A stretch of DNA of 64,000 bases from CAZENU01 sp965117035 (GTDB lineage Bacteria; Chloroflexota; Dehalococcoidia; Lucifugimonadales; CAZENU01): NCBI GenBank assembly GCA_965117035.1, contig OZ220748.1:1798001-1862000 (forward strand). The letters are read 5' to 3'. The position numbers were made by a program, and so were the translations under genes. The notes beneath the pieces were generated by a model. It ran no database searches, was not told the DNA's origin, and saw only the letters and a program-made list of their open reading frames with translations. Of this stretch, positions 34,689 through 43,093 are shown in pieces (position 1 is the first letter of the stretch; each line of letters begins with the position of its first letter).

Positions 34689-36263
34689 ATGCCGTACAAC
34701 GTAGTCGGCAAGCGGAATCTCCGGAAGCTGCTGGAGCAGAAGGTCAGGGCACAGCCCGACAAGACCTTCCTCGTCTTCGAAGACGAGGAAGAGAGCGCCT
34801 CCTCGTACACGTACGCCGAGTTCGACTCTATGGTCAACCGCACTGCGAACGCGCTGCTGTCCCTCGGCGTGGAGAAGGGCGACAAGGTCAACCTGCAGCT
34901 CACGAACTGCCCCGAGTTCCTGTTCGCGTGGTTCGCCATCGGCAAGATCGGCGCCGTCATGGTGCCGACCAACCCCCTGTCCCCGCCCGACGAGCTCGCC
35001 TACCCCGTCAGGCACTCGGAGAGCGTCGTCTCGATCACGCAGCCCGACCTTCTGCCCGGCATCCGGGCGGTCCGGGACTCGTGCCCCGACCTGCGGGCCG
35101 TGCTGGTGACCCGCCCGGACGAACCGGGCGATGGCGCATCCCGGTTCTCCGACCTCGTCGACGGACAGTCCGACGATCTGCGGCCCGTGCCGCTGCACCC
35201 GCTCGACGAGGCGGCGATCCTGTACACGTCGGGGACGACCAGCCTTCCCAAGGGCGTGCTGGTCACGCACGCGAACTACATCTACACGAGCGAGGTCGTG
35301 TCGAAGCTCATGCGGCTGGGGCCGGAGGACCGGCAGCTCATCACGCTCCCGCTCTTCCACGCGAACGCGCAGTACTACTCGTTCATGACGGCGCTGAATG
35401 TCGGCGCGAGCGTGGCGCTGATGCCGCGGTTCAGCGCGTCACGGTTCATGGCGCAGTCGGGACGCCACGGCTGCACGGTGACGAGCCTGTTCGCGGCGCC
35501 TATCCGCATGATCCTGGCGCAGCCGAGGACGCCGACGGAGGGCGCCAACGGCCTGCGTACGACGATCTTCGCGCAGAACGTCACGGAGGCGCAGCTCGAC
35601 GAGTGGGAGGAGCGTTTCGGCGCGCCGCTGCTGCAGATATACGGCATGACGGAGACGATGGGCCAGCCGCTCGTCAACGCGCTCGACTACACGCGGGACA
35701 ACATGAGCATAGGCATGCCCTCGCTCGGCTACTGGTGCAAGGTGGTCGACGAGAACGGCGACGAGGTCCCTGACGGCGTCCCCGGCGAGGTGCTCGTGAA
35801 GGGCGAGCCCGGCTGGACGATCATGAAGGGCTACTTCAAGGACGAGGAGAACACCGCCAGGACGATCCAGGACGGCTGGCTCCACACGGGCGACATCGCG
35901 GAGGTCGACGAGGAGGGCTATTTCCGGTTCGTCGACCGCGCGAAGGACATGATCAAGCGCGCGGGCGAGAACGTCGCCGCGGGCGAGGTGGAGGCGGTCA
36001 TCAAGCAGCACCCCAGCGTGGCCGACGCCGCCGTCATCGGCGTCCCGGACGAGATACGGGACGAGTCGGTCAAGGCGTTCGTCATCCTGCGGGAGGGCAC
36101 GACCGCAACGGACACCGAGATCATCGACTACTGCAAGACCCGCCTGTCCAAGTTCCGCGTGCCCGAATTCGTCGAATTCCGCGACGAGTTCCCACGCACC
36201 TCCGTCGGCAAGATCCAGAAACACATCCTCCGCCACGAAGACGAGGCCGCGCGAGAGGTTTAG
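34689..36263 (+). CDS. Acyl-CoA synthetase (AMP-dependent ligase)
   Basis: A 524-residue adenylate-forming enzyme that activates a carboxylic acid to its acyl-CoA through an acyl-AMP. Motifs: the P-loop-like YTSGTTSLPKGVLVTH near 178, YGMTET, the hinge TGDIAEVDEEGYFRFVDRAK and the C-terminal catalytic lysine segment GKIQKHILR. Similar proteins include crotonobetaine/carnitine-CoA and long-chain acyl-CoA ligases; the acid cannot be specified. The 3' end (about 36118-36250) is nearly duplicated at 37051-37185, on the other side of a toxin-antitoxin pair. Confidence 0.92.
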   Translation: MPYNVVGKRNLRKLLEQKVRAQPDKTFLVFEDEEESASSYTYAEFDSMVNRTANALLSLGVEKGDKVNLQLTNCPEFLFAWFAIGKIGAVMVPTNPLSPPDELAYPVRHSESVVSITQPDLLPGIRAVRDSCPDLRAVLVTRPDEPGDGASRFSDLVDGQSDDLRPVPLHPLDEAAILYTSGTTSLPKGVLVTHANYIYTSEVVSKLMRLGPEDRQLITLPLFHANAQYYSFMTALNVGASVALMPRFSASRFMAQSGRHGCTVTSLFAAPIRMILAQPRTPTEGANGLRTTIFAQNVTEAQLDEWEERFGAPLLQIYGMTETMGQPLVNALDYTRDNMSIGMPSLGYWCKVVDENGDEVPDGVPGEVLVKGEPGWTIMKGYFKDEENTARTIQDGWLHTGDIAEVDEEGYFRFVDRAKDMIKRAGENVAAGEVEAVIKQHPSVADAAVIGVPDEIRDESVKAFVILREGTTATDTEIIDYCKTRLSKFRVPEFVEFRDEFPRTSVGKIQKHILRHEDEAAREV

Positions 36264-36360
36264 CGACCGTGTTCGCCGCGAGCAGCAGTCCTGTTCAGAT
36301 GGATGGTGACAGCCGTCCCGTGGTCAGAGAGCGCCTTTTCTGCGGTGGTACAATGGCACG

Positions 36361-36639
36361 GTGCCCCTCTACTCTTGGAATGCCGGCAAGAATCGACTCC
36401 TACAGCAACAGAGAGGTGTCGGCTTCGAGGACGTAGTCTTCTACATCGGGACAGGGGGGTTGCTGGACGTACTGGCGCATCCGAACCAGCAAAGGTATCC
36501 CGGTCAACGCATGTTCGTCGTCAGGATGAGGGACTACGCCTACCTTGTTCCGTTCGTGGAGTCGGAGTCTGAAGTGTTCCTGAAGACGATCATCCCCAGC
36601 CGAAAGGCCACGAGAGCATACTTGTCGTCGGGGGAGTGA
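36361..36639 (+). CDS. BrnT-like toxin
   Basis: A 92-residue protein with the BrnT layout: YSWNAGKNRLLQQQRGVGFE at the start corresponds to the WDxxKN...HGVSFE motif of BrnT RNases, and the end FLKTIIPSRKATRAYL to the typical RIISARKAT tail. The start is GTG; a TACAAT box lies seven bases upstream. The following gene begins two bases after its stop. Known BrnT is an RNase-like toxin acting on translation; this subfamily is a distant branch. Confidence 0.75.
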   Translation: MPLYSWNAGKNRLLQQQRGVGFEDVVFYIGTGGLLDVLAHPNQQRYPGQRMFVVRMRDYAYLVPFVESESEVFLKTIIPSRKATRAYLSSGE

Positions 36640-36641
36640 GG

Positions 36642-36923
36642 ATGGGTGACATCGATAGCGAAGAGAAAGACCTGCTGACAACCTACGAACTCGGCGAGTG
36701 GCGGCCGGTGGCGGACCGTGACGCCGAGATGGACCGGTACAGGGAGTACGCTCGCGCAATGTTCGAGAAGGAACGGCGGGTCAACATCCACGTCTCAGGC
36801 AACGATCTCGAAGCACTTCAAAGGCAGGCGGTTGAGCAGGGGGTCCCCTGCGAAGCGCTCATGTCCAGCGTACTGCACAAGTACGCGAGTGGACGATTGG
36901 TCGAGGGCCCGCCGGCAGTCTGA
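36642..36923 (+). CDS. Antitoxin partner of the BrnT-like toxin (CopG-like)
   Basis: A 93-residue protein. The C-terminal half, ERRVNIHVSGNDLEALQRQA followed by VEQGVPCEALMSSVLHKYASG, looks like a ribbon-helix-helix DNA-binding domain of CopG type, with the short strand RVNIHV and two helices. The N terminus, acidic and helical (DSEEKDLLTTYELGEW), would bind the toxin. I start at ATG 36642, which follows GGGGAGTGAGG; GTG 36636 is an alternative. The pair sits between the acyl-CoA synthetase and a copy of the synthetase's 3' end. Confidence 0.75.
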   Translation: MGDIDSEEKDLLTTYELGEWRPVADRDAEMDRYREYARAMFEKERRVNIHVSGNDLEALQRQAVEQGVPCEALMSSVLHKYASGRLVEGPPAV

Positions 36924-36953
36924 TCGGAAGGCTCAGCCAATGTGCTGGGGTAG

Positions 36954-37216
36954 CCTGACGCTCCGGTCATCGGCGTTCCCGACGAGAGACGTGACGAGTC
37001 GGTAAAGGCGTTCGTCATCCTACAGGTGGGCATGACTGCCCCGGACGACGATATCATCGACTACTGCAAGACCCGCCTGTCCAAGTTCCGCGTGCCCGAG
37101 TTCGTCGAGTTCCGCGACGAATTCCCACGCACCTCCGTAGGCAAGATCCAGAAACACATCCTCCGCCACGAAGACGAGGCCGCTCAAGGACAACTGAGTA
37201 GCCGGTACCCGGCCTG
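36954..37216 (+). pseudogene. Duplicated 3' fragment of an acyl-CoA synthetase gene
   Basis: This frame reads VIGVPDERRDESVKAFVILQ and continues to GKIQKHILRHEDEA, the last 75 or so residues of the synthetase family, with no start or N-terminal domains. Its second half (about 37051-37185) matches the end of the gene at 34689 with only about four base differences, all at third codon positions; the first half is much more divergent. After GKIQ... the tail differs (QGQLSSRYPA). It is a relic left by recombination or insertion. Confidence 0.85.
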
Positions 37217-37258
37217 AAGTGGTAACGTTGACAGGACTCGCAGTATCGGAGAAACGAC

Positions 37259-37645
37259 ATGGGCGCCGAGGAGGCTAGGCGGCATCTGGCTCGTGCGAAA
37301 CGCCACTTGGAGAGGGTCCAAGCGGCGTCGTGGGAAGCTACCGATCCAGAGGCGGCCGTGACGTGGGCCTTCTATGCTTACGAAAACTGTGTAGCCGCTC
37401 TTGCGGAGCGGTACGGCCGCAAATGGACCAAGAACCACCGCGAGAAGGCCGAATTGGCCAGACAGCTTTGCGCGGATGGTTTGATCTCCAACGACATTGG
37501 CGATGAGTTGGAAGAGCTGAACGGCCTGAGAAAGGATGTCGCGTACGACGGACCCGGCCTGGAGCTTCGGGAGAAAGACCTTGAAGATCTGGCTTACGAT
37601 CTGGAGCACTTTGTGGACGAGGTGGACTCGCGCATAGGGGCTTAG
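37259..37645 (+). CDS. HEPN-domain toxin of a HEPN-MNT pair
   Basis: A 128-residue helical protein. The first helix pair holds the HEPN pattern, and R54-KWTKN-H60 fits the R-x4-6-H motif used by HEPN RNases. VTWAFYAYENCVAALAE is the characteristic central helix. It is followed two bases later by a nucleotidyltransferase with a perfect GSx10DxD motif. In studied pairs (HepT/MntA) the antitoxin AMPylates the HEPN toxin at a tyrosine next to that motif; the Tyr at position 52 (RYGRKW) lies in the same stretch. ATG 37259 follows GGAGAAACGAC. Confidence 0.85.
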   Translation: MGAEEARRHLARAKRHLERVQAASWEATDPEAAVTWAFYAYENCVAALAERYGRKWTKNHREKAELARQLCADGLISNDIGDELEELNGLRKDVAYDGPGLELREKDLEDLAYDLEHFVDEVDSRIGA

Positions 37646-37647
37646 GC

Positions 37648-38358
37648 ATGATCGGGACAATCGAAGCCGAATTGAAGTCGGTGTTCGACGCTCTTGCGGA
37701 CGAGGGGCTGGCCGACAGTACGACCGTGGTCTTGGTCGGCTCCGGTGCACGGGGCGTGAGGAACCCGCACAGTGATATCGACGTTCTCGTGCTGCACGCC
37801 GACGACCGCAGGATTCGACTCAAGCGCCCGGGCGACGTCCATCTGCAGCAAGACAGCCGTTCGAGGTTCCTGAAGCGGCTGGCAGATGGCGACGACTACC
37901 CTGCCTGGGCGCTGCGCTTTGGGACGCCCTTACGCGATCCTGGCGGCTGGTGGGCCGCGAATGCCGCCGCCGAGAGCAAAAGTCCCCACTGGCCAGACTG
38001 GCGCCCGAAGCTGAAGCACGCGAGAAAGCGGCTCAGGATGGCCTCGCAGCTGCTGGAAGCCGAGGACGTGGAGGCTGCGACGGAAGAGCTCCTGTTCGCG
38101 GCCAGTCACGTTGCGAGGGCCGTCCTGCTGAAGCGGCGCGTGTTTCCTCTCTCGCGACCCGAGCTTCCGTCACAACTCGAAGAAGCAGATTCGAGCCTCG
38201 CCGGCCTTCTACGGAGGCTGATCGGCGGAGAGATAGATGCAGAGGGCCTTGCGGTGGGCGGCACACTGCTGCGGATACGCGTGGAGCGGCTCGCGGAAGA
38301 GGAGCTCGCTCCGAGTCGTGACAACTCAGAAGCTCCCGTTGGGACAGTACCCGGTTAG
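37648..38358 (+). CDS. MNT-type minimal nucleotidyltransferase antitoxin with C-terminal helical domain
   Basis: A 236-residue protein. Residues 28-50 read VLVGSGARGVRNPHSDIDVL, containing the full nucleotidyltransferase motif G31-S32-x10-D43-x-D45. The C-terminal 120 residues are helical (LKHARKRLRMASQLLEAEDV, AATEELLFAASHVARAVLLK) and look like a second HEPN-like domain, making this longer than a minimal MNT of about 100 residues. It forms an operon with the preceding HEPN toxin. Its stop overlaps, tail to tail, the stop of the deacylase on the other strand. Confidence 0.85.
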   Translation: MIGTIEAELKSVFDALADEGLADSTTVVLVGSGARGVRNPHSDIDVLVLHADDRRIRLKRPGDVHLQQDSRSRFLKRLADGDDYPAWALRFGTPLRDPGGWWAANAAAESKSPHWPDWRPKLKHARKRLRMASQLLEAEDVEAATEELLFAASHVARAVLLKRRVFPLSRPELPSQLEEADSSLAGLLRRLIGGEIDAEGLAVGGTLLRIRVERLAEEELAPSRDNSEAPVGTVPG

Positions 38359-39965
38359 CCGGCGTTGCGGTGGCCGGCCAGCTGGCCGGGGGTTGCGTGG
38401 GTGTGGTCGCCGTGGTCTACGACGATCTGGCCGTTGACGGCTACGACGTCGATGCCTGAGGGGTAGGCCTGCGGGCTGTCGTCGGTGGTGTTGTCGGCCA
38501 GCGTTTCGAGGTCGAGCACGACGAAGTCGGCGGCGTGGCCGGGCTGCAGCCGGCCGCGACCGTGTAGCTGGGCGGAGTCGGCGGGGAGCGACGTCATCTT
38601 CCTGACGGCCTCCTCGATGGTGAACAGGCCGCGGTCGAGGGCGTACTCGCGTATGAACCGCGGTGCGTATCCGAAGCTGGACCGGTTGGCGACGAGCGAC
38701 CTGAGCGGGCCAGTCGTGGAGGCGGCGACGCCGTCGCTCTCGACGCTGCAGTACGGGTCGAGCAGCAGCCTGTCGAGGTCTTCCTGCCGGGCGAATATGT
38801 GGCGGATCAGCACGTTCAGGTAGTCCGCGCCGTCGGCAGCGGCCAGCGCGAGCACGGTCTCCGCCGGGCCGAGCTCCCACTCCCGCGAGATATCCTGGAG
38901 CGATCGGCCTACGAGCTCGGGGTGGGCGTTGGAGGTGGACAGGAAGAAGGTGTCGAACCCGCCGAGGCGCAGCAGGAAGTTGGTCGGCCGCTCGAAGTGG
39001 TCGCGGCACTGCTCGGCGGTGTCGGGGTCCCGCAGCCGGGCGAGCACCTCGTCCTCCGGACCCTCGTAGACCCAGGGCGGAGCCAGATCGAGCAGGTGCG
39101 CCGGGCCCCACGGGTCCGGGAATGTGTCTATGCCGATTCGCAGCCCTTCCCGATCGCGCGCCCGGCCGATCATTTCGAGCGCCTGGTCGAAGGCGCCCCC
39201 GGGGGCGTACGGCCTCGGCGCGAGGTGGGACAGCTGGGCCGGCAGGCCCGCGCGGCGGGCGATGTTCAGCGCCTCCTCTACGGCGCCCACGAAGTTGTCG
39301 CCGCGCTCGCGGATGTGGCTGGCGTAGATGCCGCCGTGGCGAGCGGAGACCCCGGCAAGAGCGGTCAGCTCGTCCTCGTCGGCGTGGCGTCCAGGGGAGT
39401 ACTCCAGTCCGGTGGAGAAGCCCACGGCGCCGGCGGACATCGCCTCGGCGACCATCGACCGCATGTCGGCGAGCTCGTCGTCGGTGGGCGGCCGTGCGGC
39501 GAAGCCCATAGCCGCCAGCCGGACGGGGCCGTGGGCGACGAGCGGCGCGACGTTGAGCGACTGCCCCTCTGAGAAAAGGCTGTCGAGGTACTCCTCGAAC
39601 GTCGTCCAGGCGAAGTCGACGCCCCACTCGTCGTTGACGCCGATGGTCACCTGCTTGGTCAGCTCCCTGTCTCGCGCCGGGGCCGGGCCGTGGCCGCAGT
39701 TGCCGACGACCAGGGTGGTGAGTCCCTGCCGGACGCCGCTCTGGGCGAGGCCGTCGACGTACAGCGGGAAGTCGGAGTGGCTGTGGACGTCGATGAAGCC
39801 GGGGCAGACCGTCCGGCCGGCCGCGTCGATGGTGGGCGCCGCCTCGATGCCGGACGCGTCGCCTACGTGGACGATCCGCCCGCGGTCGACGACGAGATCG
39901 GCGTCGCGGGCCGGAGCGCCCGTGCCGTCGATGAGACTGCCGTTGCGGACGACGAGGTCGGGCAC
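38355..39965 (-). CDS. N-acyl-D-amino-acid deacylase family protein 2
   Basis: A 536-residue paralog of the genes at 20091 and 58347. It starts PDLVVRNGSLIDGTGAPARD, has GFIDVHSHSDFPL, LVVGNCGHG with the conserved cysteine, QLSHLAPRPY and late ADFVVLDLETL. I choose GTG 39965, with GGAG six bases upstream, because the open frame extending to 40235 merely translates repeat C units and has no family similarity. It is expected to be cytosolic and zinc dependent. It may be co-transcribed with the sialidase-like gene ending at 40121, although the repeat cluster lies between them. Confidence 0.87.
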   Translation of the reverse strand: MPDLVVRNGSLIDGTGAPARDADLVVDRGRIVHVGDASGIEAAPTIDAAGRTVCPGFIDVHSHSDFPLYVDGLAQSGVRQGLTTLVVGNCGHGPAPARDRELTKQVTIGVNDEWGVDFAWTTFEEYLDSLFSEGQSLNVAPLVAHGPVRLAAMGFAARPPTDDELADMRSMVAEAMSAGAVGFSTGLEYSPGRHADEDELTALAGVSARHGGIYASHIRERGDNFVGAVEEALNIARRAGLPAQLSHLAPRPYAPGGAFDQALEMIGRARDREGLRIGIDTFPDPWGPAHLLDLAPPWVYEGPEDEVLARLRDPDTAEQCRDHFERPTNFLLRLGGFDTFFLSTSNAHPELVGRSLQDISREWELGPAETVLALAAADGADYLNVLIRHIFARQEDLDRLLLDPYCSVESDGVAASTTGPLRSLVANRSSFGYAPRFIREYALDRGLFTIEEAVRKMTSLPADSAQLHGRGRLQPGHAADFVVLDLETLADNTTDDSPQAYPSGIDVVAVNGQIVVDHGDHTHATPGQLAGHRNAG

Positions 39966-39999
39966 GTCAGTCTCCGTTGGTCGCGCGCAACCCATCCGC

Positions 40000-40115
40000 C
40001 CCTGGGTTCCCGCCTTCGCGGGAATGACGATTGTGCAAGGGTCTCCCTTCGCGGGAATGACAGTTGTGCGAAGGTCTCGCTGCGCGGGAATGACGGTTGC
40101 GCAGGGGTCTCCGTG
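40000..40115. repeat. Tandem short palindromic repeats C
   Basis: Three to four units about 30-33 bp long, each TTCGCGGGAATGACG or close, followed by TTGTGCAAGGGTCTCCC or close. Units differ by several bases and there is no spacer diversity as in CRISPR arrays. It separates two minus-strand genes. Confidence 0.75.
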
Positions 40116-40120
40116 AGCGG

Positions 40121-41719
40121 CTACGCAATGTCGGCCTCTTCGATGTAGACGCCAACGATGTGGCTGCGGCGCGGCTCGTCGCCTCGGTTGGTGTAGTCGA
40201 CCAGGATGATGCGGCCGTCGGGCAGCGGCAGCCACGACGAGTAGCCGTGGTCCGGGTTAGGTTTCTGGTCGGGGTCGTTGGCGTAGACCTGGATCATGCG
40301 GGTCCTGTGGTACTCGTCCGGGTGCTGGCCGCTGGCGGCGTCCCACGACCATTCCACGTCTTCGAGCGTCGGGTTCTTGACAGAGTAGCTGACGCGCTTC
40401 CAGAAGCTGCGGCCGGCGTCTCCTAGCTGGCCGAACTGGGTGCGCTTCGCCGGGTTGCCGCTGCGGTCGTCGAGCACCTGCCCCTCGCGGCGCACCCTGT
40501 AGCGGATCAGCGTCTCGCCGTCGACCCTGACCTCCAGCATGCCGAGCCTGTGGGAGATGGCGACGTCGCGCTCCTGGGTCATGTCGAACGGGACGCGGAA
40601 GTTGTGCTTGCCCTCGGCGAGCATGACGCCGTTGGGTGCGATGTCGGCTATGGCGCCGTCGGGGATCAGGCCGCCGACGGACAGGAAGGCCACCGAGGCG
40701 TCGTCCGGGCCCTCGACCCGGACCGTGCCCTGCAGCAGTATCTCGCTCCTGGGTGACTCGGGCGGCAGCAGGGAGTAGCGGCACTCGTGGCCGGGCCTGT
40801 TCTCGATGACCAGCGTGTCGTCTGCCAGGTGGGCGGCGTGTTCCCTGCGTGGGCCGCCGACCTGCCATTGGCCGGCCTCGGCCTTGAGGTCGCCGCACCA
40901 GGCGTAGGTGCCGAGGCCGCCGTTGACGTGCCTGCCGGTGACGAGCACGCGGCCGTCGTGTAGCTGCTTGGCGTAGGGCCTGTGGATGGCGAACGGCATC
41001 ATCTGCGGCTCGGACCACGTCCTGCCCACGTCGGACGAGAAGGCGGCGAAGCTGGGTATGCCGGCGCAGTGGCTCTCGCGCAGCACGCAGGCGAGCTCCT
41101 TGCCGCCGTCGAGGACGACGATGGCGCCCTCGCAGAAGCGGTGGTAACCGTCGTAGGCGATGGTGGCCTGCTCGTACCAGGTCTGACCACCGTCCTCGGA
41201 GCAGGAGATGATCTCGGCGTACTCCATCGAGTCGCCGCGCATGAGCTGGGAGGCGACGGCGAGCCGGCCGTCGGGGAGGTCGATCATGCGGTCGGGCTCG
41301 AAGCCCATGATGCCGGTCTCGTGGGTCTCGCTCCAGGTGTCGCCGCCGTCATCGCTCCACCAGGCCAGGATGCCAGGGGGCTGCTCTTCGTGGAAGTGGC
41401 TGAAGTCGTCCTGGTCGACGATGACGACGACGCGGCCGTCGTTGAGCAGGCTTATGCGCGGGGTGATGAGGCGGCCGTCGCCCTTGGCGATCACGTGGCG
41501 GGCGACCTCGCGGTGCTTGAACCAGGTGCGGCCGTCGTCGTCGCTGGCCAGCAGCATCATGACCTGGTCTTCGAGCGACCAGTGTGCGTCGGAGTCGCTA
41601 TAGACGAGGAGCAGGCGTCCGGTGGGCAGCCGGATGATGTCGGGGTTCTTGGTGAATCGTCCGGGACTGCGCCAGACGTCGAAGACCCTGTCCGCGACCG
41701 ACCTCGTGTGGACGTACAT
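40121..41719 (-). CDS. Sialidase-like (BNR-repeat) protein
   Basis: A 532-residue protein with four Asp-box motifs, SDDDGRTWF, SDDGGDTWS, SEDGGQTWY and SSDVGRTWS, marking a six-bladed sialidase/neuraminidase propeller over residues 1-300. The C-terminal 200 residues form a beta-rich region (IADIAPNGVMLAEGKHNFRV), possibly a lectin-like domain, before the last blade (HGYSSWLPLPDGRIILVDYT). The arginine triad of true sialidases is not securely identified; FDVWRSPGRFTKNPDI might supply the first arginine. No signal peptide is visible, which is unusual if it acts on external glycans. Confidence 0.78.
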   Translation of the reverse strand: MYVHTRSVADRVFDVWRSPGRFTKNPDIIRLPTGRLLLVYSDSDAHWSLEDQVMMLLASDDDGRTWFKHREVARHVIAKGDGRLITPRISLLNDGRVVVIVDQDDFSHFHEEQPPGILAWWSDDGGDTWSETHETGIMGFEPDRMIDLPDGRLAVASQLMRGDSMEYAEIISCSEDGGQTWYEQATIAYDGYHRFCEGAIVVLDGGKELACVLRESHCAGIPSFAAFSSDVGRTWSEPQMMPFAIHRPYAKQLHDGRVLVTGRHVNGGLGTYAWCGDLKAEAGQWQVGGPRREHAAHLADDTLVIENRPGHECRYSLLPPESPRSEILLQGTVRVEGPDDASVAFLSVGGLIPDGAIADIAPNGVMLAEGKHNFRVPFDMTQERDVAISHRLGMLEVRVDGETLIRYRVRREGQVLDDRSGNPAKRTQFGQLGDAGRSFWKRVSYSVKNPTLEDVEWSWDAASGQHPDEYHRTRMIQVYANDPDQKPNPDHGYSSWLPLPDGRIILVDYTNRGDEPRRSHIVGVYIEEADIA

Positions 41720-41889
41720 GGTGACTGCTCCCCGGGGCGTTTGGGAGACGGTACCACATAGTACGCCGCCGCGGGATGGCGGAAGGGCGGGGCTACCCGA
41801 GTCGGGGGAACGGGCGCGCCCGCGCGTTCAGCGGGGATGAACGAGTAGCCGGGGGCGCGCCGATCACGCCTCCGCGGGAGCCGCCGACC

Positions 41890-42036
41890 GTGTGAGCTGT
41901 TCCAAACCGTTCCATTCTGTTCCGTTTGTATCTGGCCGGTGGAACATTTCCCCGGAAAGTGGTACACCGGGTGTTCCACGCATCGTATCTGGGGTGGAAC
42001 AGTGCGGGACAAATGGAACATGGGTGTTTCATCGTG
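41890..42036. repeat. TGTTCCA-rich element B, copy 2
   Basis: The inverted counterpart of 2350-2515, with five perfect TGTTCCA/TGGAACA heptamers and several near matches. It aligns without gaps over more than 100 bp except for one single-base indel near one end. TAGTGGATAG units connect it directly to repeat A at 42055. Confidence 0.8.
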
Positions 42037-42054
42037 GATAGTTGGTAGTGGATA

Positions 42055-42225
42055 GTTCAGAGTAGGTTAGGCGGAACGTCTGAACTGTGATTCGTGGGGT
42101 TCCGGTGATGGGGATGATTTGGTGCTGAGCCTCGCCAACTATTCGTGGCGGCCCCTCGATACACCCCGACGAAGCGTCGGGGCACTCGGGGCGAACGGGT
42201 CAGGTGTCCCCTCAACTCTGAACAG
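42055..42225. repeat. MITE-like repeat A, copy 2
   Basis: About 170 bp in the same orientation as copy 1. The right terminal repeat ACTCTGAACAG is intact; the left end reads GTTCAGAGT and has lost its first bases. The internal hairpin CCCCGACGAAGCGTCGGGG is complete here. The surrounding gap 41720-42302 has no gene besides elements A and B. Confidence 0.85.
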
Positions 42226-42302
42226 TTGCCCGGTCGCGCCCGCAACCGACCGTCACGGGGGTGATTTCCGCGCCGACCTGGCCGCTCAAGCCCACTACGG
42301 CC

Positions 42303-42752
42303 TTAAGGGCCCCCACGCTCCACATCGAGAACCTGGCCGTGCATCCAATCCTTCGCCGCGCTCGGAGTCAGAACCGGGATCGGAAACGCCGGCGCCCGGG
42401 CCAACAGGTCTCTGTCACCTGCCACCAGAGCGTCGGCGCGGCCCACCAGCGCCAACTCGAGAAACGGACGGTCGAAGGGGTCGCGACATTCTGGAACGGC
42501 AGGCGGTTCCGACACGGTGACCACCTCGCACCAGGGCAGGTACTCGGCCAGCAGGTCCTCGCGCTCGTCGGCCGTCAGGTGGAACTTGGGATAGTGGAGG
42601 ACCCGGATCAGCTCGGCGGTCGTGTCGTGGCTGGCGAGTGGCACGACGACGAGCGATTGCCACGCCTCGCGGAGCCAGGAGGTCGGCCCTGCCGGGAACA
42701 GCAGGGCCGAGACGAGCACGCTGGTGTCGAGTACCAGTCTCGGTGCTGGCAC
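42303..42752 (-). CDS. PIN-domain toxin (VapC-like, COG1569 type)
   Basis: A 149-residue putative RNase. LVLDTSVLVSALLFPAGPTS is the start of the COG1569 PIN subgroup, with the first acidic residue in LDTS; E/D residues follow in HDTTAELIRVL, DPFDRPFLELALVGRADALV and AGDRDLL, giving the usual acidic cluster. It is downstream of an AbrB-type antitoxin with a one-base gap. The tail after LTPSAAKDW is slightly longer than usual. Confidence 0.88.
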   Translation of the reverse strand: MPAPRLVLDTSVLVSALLFPAGPTSWLREAWQSLVVVPLASHDTTAELIRVLHYPKFHLTADEREDLLAEYLPWCEVVTVSEPPAVPECRDPFDRPFLELALVGRADALVAGDRDLLARAPAFPIPVLTPSAAKDWMHGQVLDVERGGP

Positions 42753-42753
42753 C

Positions 42754-42975
42754 TCAGCTTCGGCGCGCCCAAGCCACGGCCTCGGCGATGTCGTCGTCGG
42801 AAATCCCCAGTTGGACCAGCTTGTTTCGGACCGCGTCTGCCCGTGTCAGCCGCACGGGGGTCAGCACGATGCGACCGCTGTCCTCGGTCACGTCAAAGTA
42901 CTCGGCGCCCGGGAAACTGGACACCACCGCCTTGGGCAGGGTCAGCTGGTTCTTGGAGGTCAACTTGGCGAGCAC
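42754..42975 (-). CDS. AbrB/MazE-type antitoxin of the PIN toxin
   Basis: A 73-residue swapped-hairpin DNA-binding protein. It starts MLAKLTSKNQLTLPKAVVSS, the typical SpoVT-AbrB motif, then a short linker (RIVLTPVRLTRADAVRN) and a C-terminal toxin-binding helix (DDIAEAVAWARRS). The same antitoxin type, with the same RRS ending, occurs without a toxin at 45106. It is the first gene of a two-gene operon. Confidence 0.88.
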   Translation of the reverse strand: MLAKLTSKNQLTLPKAVVSSFPGAEYFDVTEDSGRIVLTPVRLTRADAVRNKLVQLGISDDDIAEAVAWARRS

Positions 42976-43093
42976 TGAACGGCGGCCCCTTATATCCCTA
43001 TTGCCTTGTTATAAGGATACCATGCGAGGTGGGAAAACGCCAGAGGCCTTCCGGCGCGGCCGGCCCGTCGCAGCAGGTCGCCTTGAGGTGCGC

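Noticed and set aside
36020..36260. Programmed duplication creating a second functional synthetase
   Set aside because: The second copy has only the last 75 codons and no start, so it cannot make an enzyme.
37228..37256. TTGACA as promoter of the HEPN toxin gene
   Set aside because: No -10 box is found 16-18 bases downstream; TATCGG lies much too close.
40000..40115. Possible CRISPR array
   Set aside because: Repeat units vary, intervals are not spacer-like, few units are present and no cas gene is in the window.
39966..40235. 90-residue N-terminal extension of the deacylase at 38355
   Set aside because: It translates repeat C units (TVIPAKGDP, IVIPAKAGTQG) and has no relation to the family, whose start matches GTG 39965.
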